Origin: Brachynemurus nebulosus
Lineage: Eukaryota; Arthropoda; Insecta; Neuroptera; Myrmeleontidae
DNA length: 64,000 nucleotides
Direction: 5' to 3'
Assembly: GCA_035578155.1 (NCBI GenBank)
Contig: JAPWDM010000001.1
Location: forward strand, 83,856,150-83,920,149
The notes below the pieces were generated by a model, which saw nothing but the letters and a program-made list of their open reading frames with translations, did no database searches and was not told where the DNA came from. Positions 46,501 through 58,430 of this stretch are shown one piece after another. Made by a program: the position numbers and the translations under genes. Within the stretch, counting starts at the first letter, position 1; every line of letters starts with the position of its first letter.

Positions 46501-46805
46501 TTTCTTTAAAATTGTTTTAAATTCTAGAATTTTTTTTACAGTTTTTTACATTTTGATCGTTTAATTGTTTTTCAGTCAAACAAAAAATTAATACTTACAT
46601 GCTTAGATAATTTCTTTTTATTAACATCACAGTTTCTTTCATTTCTTTTTTCTTTTGCGTCGTAAATATCACTATGCTTCCTCAACAAATGGTTCTTTAA
46701 ATTAGTTGTATTTCCAGACGTTTTTACATCTACGTGGCAATGTTTACATTTGCCACCAGTATTATTTTTGACAAAATGTACCCAAACATCACTTTTTAAA
46801 GACAT
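43574..46805 (-). CDS. hAT transposase (BED finger), three exons, apparently intact
   Basis: Minus strand: exon 1 46599-46805, exon 2 45201-45396, exon 3 43574-45129. Donors are CAT|GTAAGT and AAAG|GTAAGA; acceptors are TTCCATAG and TTATTTCTAG. Phases agree and the sum is 653 codons with stop. Exon 1 is a BED zinc finger (CKHC ... LKNHLLRKH). Exon 2 is a Ser-rich linker. Exon 3 is the hAT core: LTVDIWTD and VVADNASNISKA (catalytic Asp region), CFAHTLDL, CTRWNSV, and the C-terminal dimerisation block TSVPAERLFSRTGNIL with RNRLSSERLNGLIFLK. No stop or frameshift was seen. Intron 1 (about 1.2 kb) holds a MITE. It cuts and pastes hAT DNA in the nucleus; it could serve non-autonomous relatives, but matching ends were not found. 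Confidence 0.85.
45668..46438. mobile_element. Harbinger-type MITE in the first intron of the hAT gene
   Basis: Ends TGCCGTATTTACACGGG and, complemented, GGCCGAATTTACACGGG both run on into TTTAGTAxCTAAAGCAGGT. The flanks are TAA at 45665-45667 and 46439-46441, a 3-bp duplication as in PIF/Harbinger. About 771 bp, non-coding. Confidence 0.8.
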
Positions 46806-47036
46806 AATTTTAAAAAAATAAACGAAAAACAATACAATATTAATATCACTTGTTCCTGTATCTTCATTTAAACACCATGTTTTAAATAAATTATAAAAGC
46901 GCATATCATGCGTATAGTGAATATTCGCGAACATAAGGCCTATAGAGTTCTTCCGTTTTGTTTTGTCCCATAGACAAAATATACCAAGTATACAGTATAC
47001 GAATAGGTACATGCAGAATGTATAATATATGTAAAG

Positions 47037-47466
47037 CGGGTTCTACACGATGCTACGAACGTTCCTTCCAACGTTCGATCGAACGTTTGAGGCAATTAAG
47101 TTCGATAGTTGATGCGACGAATGTATCTGCTACACGGTGAATCGAATGTTTGATCCAATACGAATGATAATGTGTTGGTACTCAGTCGACAACGCTGTTA
47201 TCTGTCTGATGTTATCTCTAATGTTATACACTGATGTTGTCTCTCTTCACATGAACGAGTCGTGCGCAACCAACAATGACCTTCAAACGTTCGAAGCATC
47301 CCTTTTGACTCGGTGCAAGAATACCGACATCGAACGGGACACGACCAAATGCGAATGTTTGACGCTCGACATTGGACACTCGTAGGTTCGAACAACGGCT
47401 ACACGATGCTATGAACCATCCAACGTCGAATGTTGGAAGGTGTTCGTAGCATCGTGTAGCAGCGGC
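47037..47466. mobile_element. MITE with CTACACGATGCTACGAAC ends (430 bp)
   Basis: Ends of about 40 bp: the left has CTACACGATGCTACGAAC then TTCCTTCCAACGTTCGA; the right mirrors both. The overlapping frames of 60-127 codons in all directions are by-products of its balanced composition. Confidence 0.8.
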
Positions 47467-47727
47467 ATAATATACACAATAATATGCTGCATATAGGTAT
47501 ATCCACGGAGGTATACATATCGTATACACTAGTATACACCGATACACGGTATACATGGTATACATGGTATACACCGTATACACCGCCAATCGTGTTGCCA
47601 ATATCAAAGAGTGAAAGTATCGACCAAGTGGTCAGCGTAAGTGTAGAAAATTGTAACTAGTGATGAGCCCAGAATGAGCCCAACACCGCTTAGGTGATTC
47701 AGTCGTCCACAACGCTTGTAGCGGTTC
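47467..47727. repeat. GTATAC-rich simple repeats
   Basis: Reiterated GGTATACATGGTATACACC-like words at about 47508-47585; the rest is plain. Confidence 0.6.
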
Positions 47728-48035
47728 GGATGTTGATTGTTGCAACAATGTAATTCATTGAATACGTAAGCCTCGAGTACATACATATTATACCAGCATT
47801 GTATATACGTACCATTGCCGAGTGTGTAAATATGTGATATGTACCATCTCCCTCCAGCCACCGAGCTATACGTATGTACGGATATCACACATACTAATAT
47901 CAAATACAGCACACATACAGACACAAACTTTAAATATGTATATAACCATAGACAGTGGGGAAGCTCCGCCCATTTTTGTGACGTAACTTTTTGGTAACAA
48001 GCGGGATACTAACTATTTTACAGTAGTTTGGTATC
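47728..48035 (+). repeat. Dispersed repeat S, copy 2
   Basis: It shares the ordered blocks described for 24588-24850, best over AAATATGTATATAACCATAG and the following GTGACGTAA block. Confidence 0.6.
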
Positions 48036-48359
48036 GACAATATCTTGCAACATGCGTGCAACCGACTATGTATAACCAAAATGTCGTGCGTTTGGTTGCG
48101 TTTTATAAATTAAAAAAGAGCCCGAACTTATATAATTATCTAGATTTTTCTAAATTTTGAATTTACAATAATATGTAATATAAAGTAGCAAGAATACGAA
48201 CCAATATCGTTCACTACTTTTGGAAACAAAATACGTACGCGGTCATCCAATACAAGATGTCGCGCCTGGTTATAAGCTGAATAATTTTTAACTTAAAATA
48301 TGTTTAGTTTTTGATTTAGAATAAATACCTCTATTAAAATTAACTGTCATTACGAAATA

Positions 48360-51060
48360 TCGTTACATTCATATGGCTATTTTACTCTGAATGGACGATC
48401 TCTTTCTGACAGAATTGGGAATTTTACTTATTGTTGCTCCACGGGAAAAAGCGTTATTGATTTAGTTTTTATAGATGAAAAAGCTAGGCATTTTATTTCG
48501 GGCTTTGAAGTTAATAATTTCATCTTAGAATCTGATCACTTTCCTTGTGGTACAAGTTTAAAATTCTCAAAAGCCGTAAATAACCAAAAGCTGTTCAAAA
48601 AATTTTTCTATAAATGGGTCCCTGAAAAAAGAGTTGAATACCAAACATTGGTCAACTCAGCGTTTACAAATCCTCAGGTTAATCAAGATGCTTCATATGA
48701 AAAATTAACGGAAATAATATACAAGGCTGCACTCGATAGTAATATGAGCATTGAGGTGACCTTCAAAGATAACTATTTATGTAAAAATAAAATATGGTAC
48801 AACGAAAATTGTAGGACAGCAAAAAGAGCTATGCGCCAAGCGCATCAAAAATGTATACGGAAAGAGTTCGATCCTGTGTATCTTCAATCATTTTTAGATA
48901 CCAAAAAATATTATAAATCACTAATAAGTCAAGTAAAACATGAATATTTTAAAAATTTAACCACCCAAATATCCAACGTAAAAAACTCTAAAGAATTTTG
49001 GGAGGCTGTAAAGAAATTGAATTCAAATAAATGGTTTAAACCTGATTGCATCACAAAAAGTCAGTGGGAACAATTCTACTCATCCATATTTAGTAATGAA
49101 TATTCAATTGACTTAAGATGTTATAGTGATGCCCTAAACCCACTACTAGACCTAGATATAAGTATGGTAGAGCTGAACAATAGTCTTAAAAAATGTAAAA
49201 ATAATAAAACTCCTGGTTCGGATTTAATTGCGTACGAATTTTACAAAAATATGCCTGAATCTGGGAAAACATATCTCTTACAATTATTTAATAAAATATT
49301 TAATCAGGAAACGTTCCCAAAATCCTGGGGCTCTAGAATTAAAGATGTGCTATAAAAAAGGCAGCAAGGATGATCCCTATAACTATCGTCCAATAGCGCT
49401 TCTAAACTCTGTAACCAAATTATTTATGCAAATAATTGTTTCGAGATTAACAAACTGGGCAGAAGCTACTAACGCCTTACCTGAAAACCAATCTGGATTC
49501 AGAAGAAAAAGAGGCTGTTTAGACAACATCTTCGTGCTCTATACAATGATTAACAATAAAATTCGATTAGAAGGAGGTAAACTGCACTGCATATTTATAG
49601 ACCTCAAACAAGCCTTTGATTCAGTTAACCACGTGAAGCTTTGGAAAAAACTTTTTGATTTAGGTGTTAGTAGTAAGATCATTCGCATCTTTAAAAATTT
49701 GTACCAAATTAGCACTGCGTCCGTGAAATTAAACGGTAGGTCTAAAACGGATGAATTTAAAATCTCCAAAGGCGTACTGCAAGGAGAGACCTGCAGTTCA
49801 CTTCTCTTTGCACTGTATATTTCAGACATGGAATCATTTCTAAGATCCAAGGGTTTTCATGGAGTAGATATTGACTCGCAGACAGACATTCTTTTGTTGT
49901 CTTATGCTGACGACATTGTGATGTTCGGCAATAATCCACGCGATTTACAAAACAAAATTAACGTTTTAAATGAATATTGCACTAACCTGGATTTGGATGT
50001 TAATGACAAAAAAACCAAGGTCATGTATTTCAGCAAACGTGTGGTTAGAAAATTTCGTGACACTATTACTTTGAATGGCACTGTAGTTGAAAACATTAAC
50101 TCTTACTGTTATCTTGGCGTTAACTTTCACTGTACAGGCACATTCAAACATCACACTGAAATAGCAATTTCCAAAGGTAAAAAAGCTCTCTGTAAAGTTA
50201 AAGATATAATATTTAAATCTCAAACAAGCTCTTTAGACTCAATTCTAAATCTCTACAATAGAATAGTTAAACCAACAGCCTTATACGGAGCAGAAATATG
50301 GTCAATAAAACTTCAAGAAAACTTACAAATCATACAGTCAGCCTTTTTTAAAAACATATTATTCTTACCAAAGTGGACAGCCAATTACGTTTTAAGATTA
50401 GAATTGAATATTTAATCTCTAAAACTGCATATATTTGAAATGGAACTAAAATGGTTCATCAAAATACTAAAAATGGAACCCAGTCGATATCCATATATCT
50501 CCCTAAAAAGGCAAATAGCTCTAGACGAATCGGTCGATAATAAAATAAAATACAATTGGTTCTCGCAGCTTAAGAAAATCGTCACGGACTTCGAAGACGA
50601 AAGCTACTTCAGTAACTTAACAACCGAATTACTAGAACGAAAACTGTCGAATCTGATCGAAAGATACAGAAACTTTCTATATCTAAAGGACATCCGACGT
50701 ACTGAATCCTCAATATTTAATAATAAATACATCGATCTCAAAAATACAACAGCATTCGAATCTTATCGTAATTTCGATACTCCCTTAGTGTTTAAACAAT
50801 TGATTTGTCGAGTTCGAACTGCTAATCTAAATAAATTATCAATCACCTCTAATAATAGATCTGTTTGTTTGAATTTTGATCAGATCTGTCCATTATGTCA
50901 CTTTAATAGCAATGAAGATTTAATACACATACTAATAGTATGTCCGGCTTACGAAACCTTACGTGAGACCTACCTCTACAAGGCTAATGACTCCATTAAT
51001 GTTCCGCGACTCCTGAATGTTACAAACGTAGATCACTTAAAGAACTTAATTATTTTATAG
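48360..51060 (+). pseudogene. APE-type LINE ORF2, 5'-truncated, one frameshift and one stop
   Basis: The copy starts inside the endonuclease: TLNGRSLSDR, GNFTYCC, SVIDLVFIDE and then SDHFPCG. After a linker the RT begins with KTPGSDLIAYEFYKN. A frame change near 49345-49352 separates this from the rest: NYRPIALLNSVTK, DLKQAFDSVNH, GVLQGETCSSLLFALY, and the SYADDIVMF catalytic box. A stop at 50413-50415 precedes the thumb/C-terminal region in the same frame, which ends with a zinc-type CPLCHFNSNEDLIHILIVC. About 300 bp of 3' UTR follow. It belongs with the Jockey/CR1 group; the clade is not assigned. It cannot make a full protein. Confidence 0.88.
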
Positions 51061-51316
51061 AAGTTGCTAATCTACACTAAAGTTTGTACGTATCATATAC
51101 ATACAAACTCATCATCTTTCATTTATCATTTTTCACACTTACATTAATTTGTTATTAATTATCTTATTCACATATATTTATATACCTCTCTTAATATTAA
51201 TTTGTCTTTTGTTTTATATATAACGTTTATTATCTTATTTTATTGCCAAACATGTTGAACAAACTACCAACTTATTGTATTTTTAAAAACAATAAAGATT
51301 TATATATACAACTCTT

Positions 51317-51535
51317 ACAGTTATTAATATATGAAGTTATTTTAGATTTTAAATTTGGAAAGTAATAATCTCGTCGGATATGATTGAAAGTTTCATTAAT
51401 GCCCGCGTGTCGGAAATCGTGGTGATTTTTAATAATTCGGTCCTGTTCACCCTCTTCTAGAACGTCTGTTAAAAATTTTGTAGTTCTAGTGATTCTATAT
51501 TCTTTACCCTCTGTATCAAAATCCGCAAATGGTTA
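51317..51535 (-). pseudogene. Gypsy-type LTR retrotransposon, integrase zinc-binding fragment
   Basis: A minus-strand frame shows the His-His-Cys type zinc-binding domain found at the N-terminus of gypsy/errantivirus integrases: an HHDFRHAG block, then a YYFP block and a SYINN segment before Cys. Only this piece, about 70 codons, is present. It lies between the 3' UTR of one LINE and the truncated start of another and has no LTR nearby, so it is a dead relic. Confidence 0.6.
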
Positions 51536-52217
51536 AAGAACTAAAAAATTTAATACCCGAAAGCTATACGAATAAAATTGCCGTAAGAGATGAAAATAGA
51601 ATATTAGAAACAAGCTATAATTTAACTTACAAGTATTTCAATCTCTCAATGATTCCTGATTATTTGTCACTAAATATAGCTACCGACAAAAAAAGGGTTA
51701 TTTGTCAATTACGCGTTATGAACAAAGAACACATTAGAATCTGTACGAGAGGAGTAACCTATAAATGGAATGCAAAATTTGATTGCATGGTTTGCAGTTT
51801 AAAAGAGAATAAAACAATAGAACATTTCTTGTATAGATGCCCAATTTTAAATCCCATCAGAAACCAATATATAGCGAAACATATTAACGGCGCTAATACA
51901 GTAAACATTACAGCAGTGCTATTAGATACGTTAAGTATAGAAAAAATTAATGATATATATTATTTTATAGTAAATGCATTGAAATTAAGAAGTTTTGCAC
52001 TATGTGAATAATTATGTCTGAACTATTTTATTTCTATTTCATAGCTTATTCACTCAACCTAAATTATATCGATAGCCATGTAAATTGTATTTTAATAAAA
52101 ACTGAATTTGTTTTGTGATGTAATTTATACTATGTTTGTTTAATGTATTAATTGTCAAATATGTATTTCTGTATGATATGTACCAGCCACCTGTAATTAT
52201 CTGAAGATTAAATACAG
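51529..52217 (+). pseudogene. Second LINE 3' end, same general type as 48360-51060
   Basis: The 160-codon frame (51529-52011) is the C-terminal part of a LINE ORF2: an IRICTRG block and a zinc-type CMVCSLKENKTIEHFLYRC. About 205 bp of 3' UTR follow, ending in ATTAAATACAG and then a TATTATT tail. The start is a truncation point, not a true initiation site. Confidence 0.7.
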
Positions 52218-52245
52218 TATTATTATTATTATTATTATTATTTTT
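52218..52245. repeat. (TAT/TTA)n tract joining two LINE tails
   Basis: It is the tail of the plus-strand LINE and, read on the other strand, the TAA-type tail of the I-clade 3' UTR that follows. Confidence 0.85.
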
Positions 52246-52975
52246 TTTTTATTTATTTTTTTTTTTTTTTAATAAAATTGGGGTACTGCTGCCGGTGGAT
52301 GGCGCGGTCAGCAGCACCCGGCGGCATCGCCATCGAAGGGCATGCGCCGCCAAAACGAGAGATAGATAAAAACAGACACAAAGCAGACAGGGACACATAG
52401 ATGCTATAGACAATGGACAAACACATACAATAAAAACAAAATAACAAGCAGACCCTGCCATCCCAGAGTCTAAGGAAATGCTCTGTAAGGACAGGGCATA
52501 GCGTATAACGCCGAAACCAACGAGGTGCCCTGCCTCAAGTGGGTATTATATCTTTACAACGCTGAACAGTTAAAAAAAACCCCAGCGATGCAGAGCAATT
52601 CCGCGATTATATATACTTAAATTTTTTTTTCCTTTTTTTTTACACGAGTCTAAAGTCACCCAGTGGTCTAATAAATATAAGTTAAAAAAAAAAAAAAAAA
52701 AATAACAAACACCAGTCAGACCAGCTGACTAGGCGCATTCTTTCTGAATGTATAAAAACAAATTAAAACAATAACACCAGAGGTGTAAAAAGCCTCTGGT
52801 GGCATAACAAAGTTAAAAGAGACGAACACAAAAACACGAATGGTTAAAACAAAAGAAACAACAACGCAAGACTTATTTAAAAAAAGACAAAACAAGAAAT
52901 ATCACAGCTCAGGTTACATAACTATCACAGCACAAAAATCAAGTAACTGCCCCGTGGCAGGATCCTGCTCTCCAT
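52246..52975 (-). mobile_element. I-clade LINE 3' UTR fragment, copy 2
   Basis: From TTGGGGTACTGCTGCCGGTG onward it matches the 3' UTR at 58500 for at least 70 bp, then keeps the same plan with diverged sequence. Conserved loops include ACCAG in a stem AGTCAG/CTGACT (52723-52739) and TGTAAAAAG in a stem ACCAGAGG/CCTCTGGT (52776-52800). No ORF2 remains. Confidence 0.75.
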
Positions 52976-52979
52976 ACTC

Positions 52980-53908
52980 TCGACAATTCCGAAACGGCTT
53001 CGTCAACTCATAGGAACTCATCCGTGTAAGGAACAAATGACGGCTGCTTACTAAGTGAATAACTTACAACCGTTCAGTCAGCGTCGGGGTTCAACTTACA
53101 CGGGAGACCGGTACTTGACTAGGCCACATTCGTCCGAGTCGAGGCTACAGAGAACAGGGTAATCCCACGGAGCATCACAGAGATTACCATTCTATTCCCA
53201 TCACACCGAGGGGGCGGAAGCGGCCACATCGACCCCATAGAACGCATCCATGCGAGGAACGACCGACGTTTCTGCTTACTAGGTGAGCATGCTCGAACTG
53301 TTCAGACAGACGTCGCTCACATAGGAGAACCAGTGCGTCGAGGGCCGCGCTCCTACCCATCGATATGATGAGAACAAAACCCGGATCTTTATCACAGGAA
53401 TGCACCACTGGTGTGCACTAACCGGTGGATGCAGAATAAAAAGCTTAAAGTAAAACACAGGTACAAGGCTATCACAGAATTCTACAAATCACAGTACGAT
53501 ATCACATTTCCGACTCCTCCGAATTCGAGTCACGATTTCGGTATTCACACACATATGGATACTAAACACATTCGACGCTACAGCCAGACATCAGGGCGAG
53601 ATTAACAAGCATTAAGCAGACGATGGTATTTCTCACATACGGTGGAAACCTCTGTCGATCCTACGACGTTCGTCCTCGTCGAAAAAAGAACTATCAAGGT
53701 TTACACCTCTAGATCCGGCACCTTTCGTGAAAACGGTGGTACCTCGAGAAGGAACGGTGCCGATCTTGGGTAGTCAGAGGCTAATGGAATCCAAAGATTA
53801 CTGTATTGCGCATAAACTACCCCTGGAACCCTTAGCCTCCTTGACACCAATGGGGGATAAATATCCCTCACGGGTGCCAAGGGCAGCTGCTATAGGTGTC
53901 CTCACCAC

Positions 53909-53909
<1 letters not shown>
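52980..53909 (+). repeat. Dispersed repeat R, copy 2
   Basis: It has the same boundaries as copy 1 (11437-12369). Here the end CACCACC leads directly into (ATT)n. The open frame of copy 1 is broken. Confidence 0.75.

Positions 53910-53941
<32 letters not shown>
53909..53941. repeat. (ATT)n microsatellite at the Dong 3' junction
   Basis: About ten ATT units; on the minus strand these are the TAA repeats into which the LINE is inserted. Confidence 0.95.
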
Positions 53942-53942
<1 letters not shown>

Positions 53943-56900
53943 GACTTTTACGCCAACCTGGCGCTCACTACTCAGTAGGACAGTACTGGGTAACATTCAC
54001 CTATACCGGCATTATGCAAGGTATTAGGCTCTGTGGAAGGGTAATGTGCCAAACCAATCCGTAAAAGTACCGTAGTACATTCACGGACGGGTTTGTCACA
54101 TCACTCCCTATATTGTTGTTATTGCTACTTGAAACGAGGTGTTATTCGTCTATTTTGGTGTACACTGGGTCGTACGGCGAGATTTTTGTGGGAGCGTAGA
54201 TGTTGGCTCAATGACAGAGGGCTGTGAAAGCCTAGTTCGTTTTCGTGTCCTCAAATGGTAGGTAGGAGTAGGGACAGAGGGAAGGGAAAGGACTGTTTGT
54301 GTTTGTGTGTGTGTTTGTGTATGTGTGTGGATGTGTCTTTCTATTTTACGTTTCTTGGTGTAGATGTTTTCTGGTTCATCAAATTGCTCATTAAGATCGG
54401 GTGTTCCTGGAACTGCGCGTTTAGATGGTACAGAGGTTGACGGACCTTGTGTGTTATTGAATTGAGGAGGATTGTGCACCAGAGCGGTAACAGTGACAGT
54501 GCGGCAGTTGTTCGATCCCCCCTCTCCATCAGACGAATCTGGATCCGTATGTGTGTTAAGTGTTTGTCTTTCAGTGTTAGTGTATTGTGTGTTTATGTAT
54601 GTGTGTTGTGTGTCAGTAGGATGAGTGTCAGTGTATTGTTCGCTCACTGTAGATGGCTCAGATGGAGTAGAAGCAGGTCTTGTGCTTTCACATATCGCAG
54701 TCGGATTCGTATTACTGAGGAACTTCCGTACTATACGACACGTGTTTATGATCACTGCCTTTTGCATAGTGACATATGTGTATTTTGGGAGACCCAAGAG
54801 GCTCAAACTATTATGTAGTGTGTGTGGAATGACCCCGGTGGCACTGAGCACTATTGGAACGATGTGGACATGTTCCATTCGCCATTGTTGTTTTATTTCG
54901 GCTGCGAGGTCAGTGTATTTATCCAATTTAACTGCGTGTGTTTTTTGTAAGTTGTGTGTATTTGGAACCGCAATATCGATCAGATAGGTTGTCTTAGTGT
55001 TTTTCATTACGAAGGTGATATCTGGTCGATTATGATTTATGGTCTTATCTGTAATAATCGACCGATCCCAGTAAAGTCTACAGGAGTCATTCTCCGCTAC
55101 TACTTTTGGTGTGAGCTTGTAGTAAGGTGTTTTATCGGTTATAAGGTGGTGCTTAACCGCTAGTTTCTGGTATATGATTTTGCCAACCTGGTCGTGACGG
55201 TGTTTGTATTCGGACTGAGCGAGCTGAGTACAGGCAGCTGTGATGTGTTGGATCGTTTCAGGTTTGGAATGGCATCTCCGGCATGAGTCAGATGTTATTG
55301 ACGAGTCACGAAGTATGTATTTTGAGTAATTCTTTGTATGAATTACTTGATCTTGTATAGCTAGCATGAATCCTTCAGTCTCCGGGAAAAGACTTCCTTG
55401 ACTCAACCAGGCGTGCGACGCTGCTTTGTCGACGTTACTCTGATTAAGATCATGTGGATGTCTCCCATGTAAAGGCTTCCGAATCCATTGCTGAATTTTG
55501 TCCTCCTTCGTGACCAAACGGCAAAAACTATCTGGCATTTCTGTGTGTGAGAGGTTTAATGGTGTGTATGCCTTGTCGGCTTGGATTATTACATTGTGTA
55601 AGTGTGATGTGTGTGTTTTGGTGTAAAAGTATTCTCGCAAGTTATGAACCTGTTTATTATGCGTGTTCCTTATGTCTATAAGACCTCGACCCCCTTCGGC
55701 TCTTGGCAGCGTCAATCGTTCTATCGCTGCTTTGGGATGATGAATTCTGTATTTGGTCATAAGGACGCGGGTCTTGATCTCGATGTTTGTCAAGTCCGTA
55801 GGCGTCCATTTGATTACCCCAAATGAGTATGTTAGCACCGGAACTGCGTAGGTGTTAATTGCTTTGATGGTTTTTTTTCCATCAAGGTGGGTGCTCAGTA
55901 ATCTCCGTACACGCGTTAGGTATTGCTGCATCAGGTGTTGTTTTACAGCGCTGTGATCTATACGTTCGTCCTGATTGAATCCGAGATACCGATACGACTC
56001 TCCCTCGTCCATGGGCTGCATAACAGACTCTGGTTCGAGTTCGAATGCGACCGCGTCTCGTTTTCCTCCAGAACGACATTGTGTTCGACATTTATCGATT
56101 CCGAACTCCATACAGAGGTCTCGCGAAACCTCGTTGGAAAGTCCCAGCAGCTGCTGTAATTGATGTTTAGTAGCTGCATAGATCTTAATATCATCCATGT
56201 ACATTAGATGTGAAATGGTATGGCGCGAATTCGTTTGCGTACCTACATTGTAACCGTATTTGGTTTCATTTAACAGGCGAGAAAGTGGATTCATTGCGAG
56301 ACAAAACCATAATGGACTCAATGAGTCGCCTTGGAATATGCCGCGTCTTACTTGAATAAGGTCGCTTGTTGTTTTTTCATTACCAATACTCAAATGTAAG
56401 GTCGTTCGCCAGTCGGACATGATCGTTCCAAGGAAGTTCACGATACTTGGGTGTATTTTGTACAGCTCCAATACTCTCCGCAACCAGGAGTGCGGGACCG
56501 AATCAAATGCCTTTTTATAATCAATAAACGCTGTGTACAGGTTACGTTTTCTCCCTTTCGCTTGTTCCAGTACTACGGAGTCAATCAGAAGCTGCTCTTT
56601 GCAGCCTTGTGACCTCTTTCGACATCCCTTTTGTTCTTCTGTCAGTATGGTGTTAATCTGACAATGCTCATTGATCTTTTCTGCCAGACAGGACGTCAAA
56701 ATCTTATACACTGTAGGCAAGCAGGTGGTAGGCCTATAATTCGCAGGATTTTTTGTATCACTGTTTTTAGATTTCATGTATGTGATACCCTGCGTTAGGA
56801 ACTTCGGTGTCAGGTTTGGTGTTTTTATAAATAGTGTAAAGTGTTCAGCGAGATACTTGTGTGTTGATGTAAAGTGTTTGAGCCAGTAGTTTTGTATGTT

Positions 56901-58430
56901 GTCGATGCCAGGTGCCTTCCAGTTATGCGATCTCTGTAAAGCTCTGGAGACGTCCTCTGTAGTAATGTCCGTATAGGGCATCTCCGGAAGATGTTCGTTA
57001 TTCCTGTACTCTGTATCGATCCAGCTGGCTTTGTCATTATGGTCAATGGTGTTGGACCATATATTCGCCCAGAAACTATGGAGTGCGTTCTTCTCCGGTA
57101 GACCATTATTGTCAGTTACCGTGTTCGTTAGAGACTGATAAAACCGTCTCTCGTTTCTGCTGAACGCTTGGTTTTGTCGTCTGCGTTCAGTACTGGTCTT
57201 ATATCTTCGTAAGCGCTTCGCTAGTGCTGTTAATTTTTGGTGAAGCGTATCTCTGATCTCTGTGAGTGTTTTATTGGGTTCCTCGTATTGTGTGTGTACT
57301 GTGTGTTTGTGTAATATGTCGTGTATGTATTTGTTGAGCCGTTTGGACCTCGTACCCTGTTGGTATTGGGTGATCCTGCCGAGGTTGCATCGGATGTTGC
57401 TGATGCGTTTATTCAATCGTGTTTCCCAGGCAGGAGTTTTGTGTTCCTTCGAGTTGTGCGCTACAGGTGGTGTTACATCGGACCCGTTACAACGTATAGC
57501 TGCAACGGCTCCACAATAGATAGCTGTGTGTAACTCGATAAAATTGTCACATGTTTCTAAGTGTTTAGGCAGTATTGTATTGTTCAATATCTCAACGATC
57601 TCAGCCAATCTACGTGAGGTGTGTTGTTTAGGCAACAAGTACCTATGTGTGGGGTCCGTCCCTTCAAATTCAGTAAGCGCTGTGTTAAATTCCAGTTCGA
57701 TCTTTTGCAGTAGGGTGTCATTTACTGCTGTCTCATGGTGGTCAGGCTCATTCTCGACAAGTTGTTGAGTGTCGTTTTGTGTGGGGCTCTCCATTTCTGG
57801 TGGGCCGTCGTCCTGACTTTCTTCATTTTGAGCAAATTGATGTGCGACTTGTGTTTTAATCGTGTTTATGAGGGAGGAAGGGATAAGGTTATTGGTAAAA
57901 ATGACACGTTTTTGGTCTGCCAGTCTCTGTTCAGTGACGCGACTAAGGTGAGGGTAGGTGCGCGCGAACTCTTGATGTAATTTCGTACGGTAACCATTTT
58001 TGTCCGTTTCAAGTCTAGTAAATTGGAAGTATGTGCGTACGATGAATTCATTCAGTTCATCTGTCCATTGCATACGCACACGCTTCTTACCAGCTTTAGT
58101 GGTCCCCAAAGGGTGCTCCGAGGAAACACTTAAAGTCGGCTGAGCCAAAGGTGTTGGGGGCTCCGTAAGTAGGGCAGTAGCATTTTGGCTGAAGGTGTTG
58201 TTACAGCTGACAGGTGGCTGCCTAGAACCCAACCTGTCGTCACCGTGATCTGAGCTGTCACATTCAGTGGTGACCCTGATGCGCCCGGTCGCTCCACCGG
58301 CAGCGGCAGTTTTCCGAGGCCTTTTTTTTGTTTTCACCATCCTAATGGGTTGTCCTTTTAGTCGCCTTTTACGACAAGCAGGACTTACTGTGGGCAAATT
58401 CTGCAAAGTGAAGCCCCCACCCACAGGGCG

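Noticed and set aside
47137..47607. Overlapping frames up to 127 codons as host genes
   Set aside because: They fall in a MITE with 40-bp inverted ends and in GTATAC simple repeats.
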